NCBI GenBank assembly: GCA_030386875.1
Contig: CM059560.1
Span: 44,310,757-44,374,756 of the forward strand
Direction: 5' to 3'
DNA from: Morinoia aosen
Lineage: Eukaryota; Arthropoda; Malacostraca; Amphipoda; Talitridae
DNA: 64,000 nt
Shown here: in pieces, positions 54,090 to 64,000 of the stretch
Layout: each line of letters opens with the position of its first letter
Numbering within the stretch: the stretch's first letter is position 1
The notes under the pieces: generated by a model
Seen by the model: only the letters and a program-made list of their open reading frames with translations
Databases searched by the model: none
What the model was told of the DNA's origin: nothing
Position numbers and translations under genes: made by a program

Positions 54090-55780
54090 TTCTGTACTCC
54101 TTTGTACGCTGTAGAGATACCTTCTGTACTCCTTTGTGCGCTGTAGAGATACCTTCTGTACTCTTTTGTACGCTGTAGAGATACCTCGTGTACTCCTTTG
54201 TACGTTCTAGAGATATTTCCTGTACTCCTTTGTGCGCTGTAGAGATACCTTCTGTACTCCTTTGTGCGCTGTAGAGATACCTTCTGTACTCCTTTGTGCG
54301 CTGTAGAGATACCTTCTGTACTCCTTTGTGCGCTGTAGAGATACCTTCTGTACTCCTTTGTGCGCTGTAGAGATACCTTCTGTACTCCTTTGTGCGCTGT
54401 AGAGATACCTCGTGTACTCCTTTGTACGCTGTAGAGATACCTTCTGTACTCCTTTGTACGCTGTAGAGATACCTCGTGTACTCCTTTGTGCGCTGTAGAG
54501 ATACCTTCTGTACTCCTTTGTACGCTGTAGAGATACCTCGTGTACTCCTTTGTACGTTCTAGAGATATTTCCTGTACTCCTTTGTGCGCTGTAGAGATGC
54601 CTTCTGTACTCCTTTGTGCGCTGTAGAGATACCTTCTGTACTCCTTTGTGCGCTGTAGAGATACCTTCTGTACTCCTTTGTGCGCTGTGAAGATACCTTC
54701 TGTACTCCTTTGTGCGCTGTAGAGATACCTTCTGTACTCCTTTGTGCGCTGTAGAGATACCTTCTGTACTCCTTTGTGCGCTGTAGAGATACCTTCTGTT
54801 CTCCTTTGTGCGCTGTAGAGATACCTTCTGTACTCCTTTGTGCGCTGTAGAGATACCTCGTGTACTCCTTTGTACGCTGTAGAGATACCTTCTGTACTCC
54901 TTTGTGCGCTGTAGAGATACCTTCTGTACTCCTTTGTGCGCTGTAGGGATACCTTCTGTACTCCTTTGTGCGCTGTTGAGATACCTCGTGTACTCCTTTG
55001 TACGTTCTAGAGATATTTCCTGTACTCCTTTGTGCGTTGTAGAGATACCTTCTGTACTCCTTTGTGCGCTGTAGAGATACCTTCTGTACTCCTTTGTGCG
55101 CTGTAGAGATACCTTCTGTACTCCTTTGTGCGCTGTAAAGATACCTCGTGTACTCCTTTGTACGCTGTAGAGATACCTTCTGTACTCCTTTGTGCGCTGT
55201 AGAGATACCTTCTGTACTCCTTTGTGCGCTGTAGAGATACCTCGTGCACTCCTTTGTGCGCTGTAAAGATACCTTCTGTACTCCTTTGTGCGCTGTAGAG
55301 ATACCTTCTGTACCTTTTTGTACGCTGTAGAGATACCTCCCGTACTCCTTTGTACGTTCTAGAGATATTTCCTGTACTCCTTTGTGCGCTGTAGAGATAC
55401 CTTCTGTTTTCCTTTGTGCGCTGTAGAGATACCTTCTGTACTCCTTTGTGCGCTGTAGAGATACCTTCTGTACTCCTTTGTGCGCTGTAGAGATACCTTC
55501 TGTACTCCTTTGTACGCTGTAGAGATACCTCGTGTACTCCTTTGTACGTTCTAGAGATATTTCCTGTTCTCCTTTGTGCGCTCTAGAGATACCTTCTGTA
55601 CTCCTTTGTGCGCTGTAGAGATACCTTCTGTACTCCTTTGTGCGCTGTAGAGATACCTTCTGTACTCCTTTGTGCGCTGTAGAGATACCTTCTGTACTCC
55701 TTTGTGCGCTGTAGAGATACCTTCTGTATTCCTTTGTGCGCTGTAGAGATACCTTCTGTACTCCTTTGTGCGCTGTAGAG
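54090..55780. repeat. 1,856-bp-offset duplication, copy 1
   Basis: Repeated at +1,856 bp (58 monomers). Matching markers: CTCTTTTGTACG (54161/56017), AGATGCC (about 54596/56452), CTGTGAAG (about 54685/56541), CTGTTGAG before a B-C pair, CTCGTGCACTCC (GCAC at 55246/57102), TACCTTTTTG (about 55311/57167), CTGTTTTCC, TGTTCTCC with GCGCTCTAG, and CTGTATTCC (A at 55728/57584). Confidence 0.88.
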
Positions 55781-55945
55781 ATACTTTCTGTACTCCTTTG
55801 TGCGCTGTAGAGATACCTTCTGTACTCCTTTATACGTTCTAGAGATATTCCCTGTACTCCTTTGTGCGCTGTAGAGATACCTTCTGTACTCCTTTGTGCG
55901 CTGTAGAGATACCTTCTGTACTCCTTTGTGCGCTGTAGAGATACC

Positions 55946-57636
55946 TTCTGTACTCCTTTGTACGCTGTAGAGATACCTTCTGTACTCCTTTGTGCGCTGT
56001 AGAGATACCTTCTGTACTCTTTTGTACGCTGTAGAGATACCTCGTGTACTCCTTTGTACGTTCTAGAGATATTTCCTGTACTCCTTTGTGCGCTGTAGAG
56101 ATACCTTCTGTACTCCTTTGTGCGCTGTAGAGATACCTTCTGTACTCCTTTGTGCGCTGTAGAGATACCTTCTGTACTCCTTTGTGCGCTGTAGAGATAC
56201 CTTCTGTACTCCTTTGTGCGCTGTAGAGATACCTTCTGTACTCCTTTGTGCGCTGTAGAGATACCTCGTGTACTCCTTTGTACGCTGTAGAGATACCTTC
56301 TGTACTCCTTTGTACGCTGTAGAGATACCTCGTGTACTCCTTTGTGCGCTGTAGAGATACCTTCTGTACTCCTTTGTACGCTGTAGAGATACCTCGTGTA
56401 CTCCTTTGTACGTTCTAGAGATATTTCCTGTACTCCTTTGTGCGCTGTAGAGATGCCTTCTGTACTCCTTTGTGCGCTGTAGAGATACCTTCTGTACTCC
56501 TTTGTGCGCTGTAGAGATACCTTCTGTACTCCTTTGTGCGCTGTGAAGATACCTTCTGTACTCCTTTGTGCGCTGTAGAGATACCTTCTGTACTCCTTTG
56601 TGCGCTGTAGAGATACCTTCTGTACTCCTTTGTGCGCTGTAGAGATACCTTCTGTTCTCCTTTGTGCGCTGTAGAGATACCTTCTGTACTCCTTTGTGCG
56701 CTGTAGAGATACCTCGTGTACTCCTTTGTACGCTGTAGAGATACCTTCTGTACTTCTTTGTGCGCTGTAGAGATACCTTCTGTACTCCTTTGTGCGCCGT
56801 AGGGATACCTTCTGTACTCCTTTGTGCGCTGTTGAGATACCTCGTGTACTCCTTTGTACGTTCTAGAGATATTTCCTGTACTCCTTTGTGCGTTGTAGAG
56901 ATACCTTCTGTACTCCTTTGTGCGCTGTAGAGATACCTTCTGTACTCCTTTGTGCGCTGTAGAGATACCTTCTGTACTCCTTTGTGCGCTGTAAAGATAC
57001 CTCGTGTACTCCTTTGTACGCTGTAGAGATACCTTCTGTACTCCTTTGTGCGCTGTAGAGATACCTTCTGTACTCCTTTGTGCGCTGTAGAGATACCTCG
57101 TGCACTCCTTTGTGCGCTGTAGAGATACCTTCTGTACTCCTTTGTGCGCTGTGGAGATACCTTCTGTACCTTTTTGTACGCTGTAGAGATACCTCCCGTA
57201 CTCCTTTGTACGTTCTAGAGATATTTCCTGTACTCCTTTGTGCGCTGTAGAGATACCTTCTGTTTTCCTTTGTGCGCTGTAGAGATACCTTCTGTACTCC
57301 TTTGTGCGCTGTAGAGATACCTTCTGTACTCCTTTGTGCGCTGTAGAGATACCTTCTGTACTCCTTTGTACGCTGTAGAGATACCTCGTGTACTCCTTTG
57401 TACGTTCTAGAGATATTTCCTGTTCTCCTTTGTGCGCTCTAGAGATACCTTCTGTACTCCTTTGTGCGCTGTAGAGATACCTTCTGTACTCCTTTGTGCG
57501 CTGTAGAGATACCTTCTGTACTCCTTTGTGCGCTGTAGAGATACCTTCTGTACTCCTTTGTGCGCTGTAGAGATACCTTCTGTATTCCTTTGTGCGCTGT
57601 AGAGATACCTTCTGTACTCCTTTGTGCGCTGTAGAG
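55946..57636. repeat. 1,856-bp-offset duplication, copy 2
   Basis: Partner of 54090-55780 with the same ordered markers and few private changes (GCGCCGTAGGG near 56796, CTGTGGAG near 57150). The 165-bp stretch between the copies includes TTTATACGTTC with ATATTCCCTG, which instead matches 53270-53290 at an offset of 2,560 bp (80 monomers). That suggests a crossover junction there. Confidence 0.88.
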
Positions 57637-60600
57637 ATACCTCGTGTTCTCCTTTGTACGCTGTAGAGATACCTTCTGTACTCCTTTGTGCGCTGTAGAG
57701 ATACCTTCTGTACTCCTTTGTGCGCTGTAGAGATACCTTCTGTACTCCTATGTGCGCTGTAGAGATACCTTCAGTACTCCTTTGTACGCTGTAGAGATAC
57801 CTTCTGTACTCCTTTGTGCGCTGTAGAGATACCTTCTGTACTCCTTTGTACGCTGTAGAGATACCTCGTGTACTCCTTTGTACGTTCTAGAGATATTTCC
57901 TGTACTCCTTTGTGCGCTGTAGAGATACCTTCTGTACTCCTTTGAGCGCTGTAGAGATACCTTCTGTACTCCTTTGTGCGCTGTAGAGATACCTTCTGTA
58001 CTCCTTTGTGCGCTGTAGAGATACCTTCTGTACTCCTTTGTACGCTGTAGAGATACCTTCTGTACTCCTTTGTGCGCTGTAGAGATACCTTCTGTACTCC
58101 TTTGTACGCTGTAGAGATACCTCGTGTACTCCTTTGTACGTTCTAGAGATATTTCCTGAACTCCTTTGTGCGCTGTAGAGATACCATCTGTACTCGTTTG
58201 TGCGCTGTAGAGATACCTTCTGTACTCCTTTGTGCGCTGTAGAGATACCTTCTGTACTCCTTTGTACGCTGTAGAGATACCTTCTGTACTCCTTTGTGCG
58301 CTGTAGAGATACCTTCTGTACTCCTTCGTGCGCTGTAGAGATACCTTCTGTACTCCTTTGTACGCTGTAGAGATACCTCGTATACTCCTTTGTACGTTCA
58401 AGAGATATTTCCTGTACTCCTTTGTGCGCTGTAGAGATACCTTCTGTACAACTTTGTGCGCTGTAGAGATACCTTCTGTACTCCTTTGTGCGCTGTAGAG
58501 ATACCTTCTGTACTCCTTTGTACGCTGTAGAGATACCTTCTGTACTCCTTTGTGCGCTTTAGAGATACCTTCTGTACTCCTTTGTACGCTGTAGAGATAC
58601 CTTCTGTACTCCTTTGTACGCTGTAGAGATACCTCGTGTACTCCTTTGTACGTTCTAGAGATATTTCCTGTACTCCTTTGTGCGCTGTAGAGATACCTTC
58701 TGTACTCCTTTGAGCGCTGTAGAGATACCTTCTGTACTCCTTTGTGCGCTGTAGAGATACCATCTGTACTCCTTTGTACGCTGTAGAGATACCTTCTGTA
58801 CTCCTTTGTGCGCTGTAGAGATACCTTCTGTACTCCTTTGTACGCTGTAGAGATACCGTCTGTACTCCTTTGTACGCTGTAGAGATACCTCGTGTACTCC
58901 TTTGTTCGTTCTAGAGATATTTTCTGTACTCCTTTGTGCGCTGTAGAGATACCTTCTGTACTCCTTTGTGCGCTGTAGAGATACCTTCTGTACTCCTTTT
59001 TGCGCTGTAGAGATACCTTCTGTACTCCTTTGTACGCTGTAGAGATACCTTCTGTACTCCTTTGTGCGCTGTAGAGATACCTTCCGTACTCCTTTGTACG
59101 CTGTAGAGATACCTCGTGTACTCCTTTGTACGTTCTAGAGATATTTCCTGTACTCCTGTGTGCGCTGTAGAGATACCTTCTGTACTCCTTTGTGCGCTGT
59201 AGAGATACCTTCTGTACTCCTTTGTGCGCTGTAGAGATACATTCTGTACTCCTTTGTGCGCTGTAGAGATACCTTCTGTACTCCTTTGTGCGCTGGAGAG
59301 ATACCTTCTGTACTCCTTTGTGCGCTGTAGAGATACCTCGTGTACTCCTTTGTACGCTGTAGAGATACCTTCTGTACTCCTTTGTTCGCTGTAGAGATAC
59401 CTCGTGTACTCCTTTGTGCGCTGTAGAGATACCTTCTGTACTCCTTTGTGCGCTGTAGAGATACCTCGTGTACTCCTTTGTACGTTTTAGAGATATTTCC
59501 TGTACTCCTTTGTGCGCTGTAGAGATACCTTCTGTACTCCTTTGTGCGCTGTAGAGATACCTTCTGTACTCCTTTGTGCGCTGTAGAGATACCTTCTGTA
59601 CTCCTTTGTGCGCTGTAGAGATACCTTCTGTACTCCTTTGTGCGCTGTAGAGATACCTTCTGTACTCCTTTGTGCGCTGTAGAGATACCTTCTGTACCCC
59701 TTTGTGCGCTGTAGAGATACCTTCTGTACTCCTTTGTGCACTGTAGAGATACCTTCTGTACTCCTTTGTGCGCTGTAGAGATACCTTCTGTACTCCTTTG
59801 TGCGCTGTAGAGAAACCTCGTGTACTCCTTTGTACGCTGTAGAGATACCTTCTGTACTCCTTTGTGCGCTGTAGAGATACCTTCTGTACTCCTTTTTACG
59901 CTGTAGAGATACCTTCTGTACTCCTTTGTACGCTGTAGAGATACCTCGTGTACTCCTTTGTACGTTCTAGAGATATTTCCTGTACTCCTTTGTGCGCTGT
60001 AGAGATACCTTCTGTACTCCTCTGTGCGCTGTAGAGATACCTTCTGTACTCCTTTGTGCGCTGTAGAGATACCTTCTGTACTCCTTTGTGCGCTGTAGAG
60101 ATACCTTCTGTACTCCTTTGTGCGCTGTAGAGATACCTCGTGTACTCCTTTGAACGCTGTAAAGATACCTTCTGTACTCCTTTGTACGCTGTAGAGATAC
60201 CTCGTGTACTCCTTTGTGCGCTGTAGAGATACCTTCTGTACTCCTTTGTACGCTGTAGAGATACCTCGTGTACTCCTTTGTGCGCTGTAGAGATACCTTC
60301 TGGACTCCTTTGTACGCTGTAGAGATACCTCGTGTACTCCTTTGTACGTTCTAGAGATATTTCCTGTACTCCTTTGTGCGCTGTAGAGATACCTTCTGTA
60401 CTCCTTTGTGCGCTGTAGAGATACCTTCTGTACTCCTTTGTGCGCTGTAGAGATACCTTCTGTACTCCTTTGTGCGCTGTAGAGATACCTTCTGTACTCC
60501 TTTGTGCGCTGTAGAGATACCTTCTGTACTCCTTTGTGCGCTGTAGAGATACCATCTGTACTCCTTTGTGCGCTTTAGAGATACCTTCTGTACTCCTTTG

Positions 60601-63600
60601 TGCGCTGTAGAGATACCTTCTGTACTACTTTGTGCGCTGTAGAGATACCTCGTGTACTCCTTTGTACGCTGTAGAGATACCTTCTGTACTCCTTTGTACG
60701 CTGTAGAGATACCTCGTGTACTCCTTTGTACGTTCTAGAGATATTTCCTGTACTCCTTTGTGCTATGTAGAGATACCTTCTGTACTCCTTTGTGCGCTGT
60801 AGAGATACCTTCTGTACTCCTTTGTGCGCTGTAGAGATACCTTCTGTACTCCTTTGTGCGCTGTAGAGATACCTCGTGTACTCCTTTGTGCGCTGTAGAG
60901 ATACCTTCTGTACTCCTTTGTGCGCTGTAGAGATACCTTCTGTACTCCTTTGTGCGCTGTAGAGATACCTTCTGTACTCCTTTGTGCGCTGTAGAGATAC
61001 CTTCTGTACTCCTTTGTGCGCTGTAGAGATACCTTCTGTACTCCTTTGTGCGCTGTAGAGATACCTTGTGTACTCCTTTGTACGCTGTAGAGATACCTTC
61101 TGTACTCCTTTGTACGCTGTAGAGATACCTCGTGTACTCCTTTGTACGTTCTAGAGATATTTCCTGTACTCCTTTGTGCGCTGTAGAGATACCTTCTGTA
61201 CTCCTTTGTGCGCTGTAGAGATACCTTCTGTACTCCTTTGTGCGCTGTAGAGATACCTTCTGTACTCCTTTGTGCGCTGTAGAGATACCTCATGTACTCC
61301 TTTGTACGCTGTAGAGATACCTTCTGTACTCTTTTGTGCGCTGTAGAGATACCTTCTGTACTCCTTTGTGCGCTGTAGAGATACCTTCTGTACTCCTTTG
61401 TGCGCTGTAGAGATACCTTCTGTACTCCTTTGTGCGCTGTAGAGATACCTTCTGTACTCCTTTGTGCGCTGTAGAGATACCTTCTGTACTCCTTTGTGCG
61501 CTGTAGAGATACCTCTTGTACTCCTTTGTACGCTGTAGAGATACCTTCTGCACTCCTTTGTACGCTGTAGAGATACCTCGTGTACTCCTTTGTACGTTCT
61601 AGAGATATTTCCTGTACTCCTTTGTGCGCTGTAGAAATACCTTCTGTACTCCTTTGTGCGCTGTAGAGATACCTTCCGTACTCCTTTGTGCGCTGTAGAG
61701 ATACCTTCTGTACTCCTTTGTACGCTGTAGAGATACCTTCTGTACTCCTTTGTACGCTGTAGAGATACCTCGTGTACTCCTTAGTACGTTCTAGAGAAAT
61801 TTCCTGTACTCCTTTGTGCGCTGTAGAGATACCTTCTGTACTCCTTTGTGCGCTGTAGAGATACCTTCTGTACTCCTTTGTACGCTGTAGAGATACCTCG
61901 TGTACTCCTTTGTACGTTCTAGAGATATTTCCTGTACTCCTTTGTGCGCTGTAAAGATACCTTCTGTACTCCTTTGTGCGCTGTAGAGATACCTTCTGTA
62001 CTCCTTTGTGCGCTGTACAGATACCTTCTGTACTCCTTTGTGCGCTGTAGAGATACCTTCTGTACTCCTTTGAGTGCTGAAGAGATACCTTCTGTATTCC
62101 TTTGTGCGCTGTAGAGATACCTCGTGTACTCCTTTGTACGCTGTAGAGATACCTTCTGTACTCCTTTGTACGCCGTAGAGATACCTCGTGTACTCCTTTG
62201 TGCGCTGTAGAGATACCTTCTGTACTCCTTTGTACGCTGTAGAGATACCTCGTGTACTCCTTTGTACGTTCTAGAGATATTTCCTGTACTCCTTTGTGCG
62301 CTGTAGAGATACCTTCTGTACTCCTTTGTGCGCTGTAGAGATACCTTCTGTACTCCTTTGTGCGCTGTAGAGATACCTTCTGTACTCCTTTGTGCGCTGT
62401 AGAGATACCTTCTGTACTCCTTTGTGCGCTGTAGAGATACCTTCTGTACTCCTTTGTACGCTGTAGAGATACCTCGTGTACTCCTTTGTACGTTCTAGAG
62501 ATATTTCCTGTACTCCTTTGTGCGCTGTAGAGATACGTTCTGTTTTCCTTTGTGCGCTGTAGAGATACCTTCTGTACTCCTTTGTGCGCTGTAGAGATAC
62601 CTTCTGTACTCCTTTGTACGCTGTAGAGATACCTTCTGTACTCCTTTGTGCGCTGTAGAGATACCTTCTGTACTCCTTTGTACGCTGTAGAGATACCTCG
62701 TGTACTCCTTTGTACGTTCTAGAGATATTTCCTGTACTCCTTTGTGCGCTGTAGAGATACCTTCTGTACTCCTTTGTGCGCGGTAGAGACACCTTCTGTA
62801 CTCCTTTGTGCGCTGTAGAGATACCTTCTGTACTCCTTTGTGCGCTGTAGAGATACCTTCTGTACTCCTTTGTACCCTGCAGAGATACCTTCTGTACTCC
62901 TTTGTGCGCTGTAGAGATACCTTCTGTACTCCTTTGTACGCTGTAGAGATACCTCGTGTACTCCTTTGTACGTTCTAGAGATATTTCCTGTACTCCTTTG
63001 TGCGCTGTAGAGATACCTTCTGTACTCCTTTGTGCGCTGTAGAGATACCTTCTGTACTCCTTTGTGCGCTGTAGAGATACCTTCTGTACTCCTTTGTACG
63101 CTGTAGAGATACCTTCTATACTCCTTTGTGCGCTGTAGAGATACCTTCTGTTCTCCTTTGTACGCTGTAGAGATACCTCGTGTACTCCTTTGTACGTTCT
63201 AGAGATATTTCCTGTACTCCTTTGTGCGCTGTAGAGATACCTTCTGTACTCCTTTGTACGCTGTAAAGATACCTTCTGTACTCCTTTGTGCGCTGTAGAG
63301 ATACCTTCTGTACTCCTTTGTGCGCTGTTGAGATACCTTCTGTACTCCTTTGTGCGCTGTAGAGATACCTTCTGTACTCCTTTGTGCGCTGTAGAGATAC
63401 CTCGTGTACTCCTTTGTACGCTGTAGAGATACCTTCTGTACTCCTTTGTACGCTGTAGAGATACCTCGTGTACTCCTTTGTGCGCTGTAGAGATACCTTC
63501 TGTACTCCTTTGTACGCTGTAGAGATACCTCGTGTACTCCTTTGTACGTTCTAGAGATATTTCCTCTACTCCTTTGTGCGATGTAGAGATACATTCTGTA

Positions 63601-64000
63601 CTCCTTTGTGCGCTGTAGAGATACCTTCTGTACTCCTTTGTGCGCTGTAGAGATACCTTCTGTACTCCTTTGTGCGCTGTAGAGATACCTTCTGTACTCC
63701 TTTGTGCGCTGTAGAGATACCTTCTGTACTCCTTTGTGCGCTGTAGAGATACCTTCTGTACTCCTTTTTGCGCTGTAGAGATACCTTCTTTACTCCTTTG
63801 TACGCTGTAGAGATACCTTCTGTACTCCTTTGTGCGCTGTAGAGATACCTTCTGTACTCCTTTGTGCGCTGTAGAGATACCTTCTCTACTCCTTTGTACG
63901 CTGTAGAGATATTTTCTGTACTCCTTTGTGCGCTGTAGAGATACCTTCTGTACTCCTTTGTGCGCTGTAGAGATACCTTCTGTACTCCTTTGTGCGCTGT

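Larger units (their letters stand above)
50629..64000. repeat. 32-bp satellite array, right block
   Basis: The same 32-bp satellite resumes immediately after the island, in the same orientation, and runs past the window end, about 418 monomers. It differs in texture from the far-left part. Hybrid monomers are frequent: GTACGCTG followed by CCTTCTGT (B front, A back) and GTGCGCTG followed by CCTCGTGT (A front, B back). B monomers are more often not followed by C. Private variants link it to the region just left of the island. Examples are GTGCACTCC after CCTCG (45061, 55246, 57102), CTGTAGGG (44532, 54941, 56797) and TACAACTTTG (about 44200 and 58448). Both blocks are therefore one array that was split by the insertion. 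No genes or other elements are seen in it. Confidence 0.98.

Noticed and set aside
1-64000. CENP-B box or RNA polymerase III promoter boxes in the monomer
   Set aside because: I looked for the CENP-B core and for A/B-box patterns in the three monomer classes and saw no convincing match.

Overview
This window is almost entirely one satellite DNA array. A 32-bp monomer is repeated head to tail from base 1 to base 64000, about 1,970 copies, interrupted only by a 1,030-bp non-satellite island at 49599-50628. I see no credible protein-coding gene, no tRNA or rRNA, no CRISPR array, and no bacterial operon features. Tens of kilobases of short-period satellite with nested higher-order repeats, plus a solo-LTR-like insertion, point to a eukaryotic heterochromatic region (centromeric, pericentromeric, subtelomeric or similar). 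The sequence does not let me name the organism.

Layout. The array has three main monomer classes. Class A carries GTGCGCTG and CCTTCTGT and is the bulk. Class B carries GTACGCTG and CCTCGTGT. Class C carries GTACGTTC and TTTCCTGT. B and C usually occur as a 64-bp B-C pair followed by a variable run of A monomers, so C recurs every 128-352 bp. Above this lie long duplications, nearly all offset by whole numbers of monomers apart from shared small indels: a 6,207-bp offset in which 1-4127 is repeated at 6208-10334; a related third copy offset by a further 8,025 bp; a block at 12.36-13.98 kb repeated at 22.95-24.60 kb; a 2,176-bp offset at 26.2-30.6 kb; a 1,343-bp unit repeated just over four times at about 31.74-37.50 kb, alternating as a 2,686-bp dimer; and a 1,856-bp offset at 54.1-57.6 kb. 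Hybrid monomers (A/B, B/C) are rare on the left and common right of about 43 kb.

Island. 49599-50628 starts TGTCAGGG, ends CCCTCACA, and is flanked by a 5-bp direct repeat, GATAC. Removing the island and one GATAC restores a perfect monomer in register. These are the marks of an LTR-retrotransposon solo LTR. It contains six copies of a 20-bp minisatellite and a few TTAGG-like motifs.

Nothing here works as a gene system. The long minus-strand open frames come from the arithmetic of the repeat: 32 is not a multiple of 3, A and B have no minus-strand stops, and C has one TAG. The most interesting material is the multi-scale amplification history of the satellite, its tight 32-bp length, and the single retroelement insertion. 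All counts and comparisons were made by eye.
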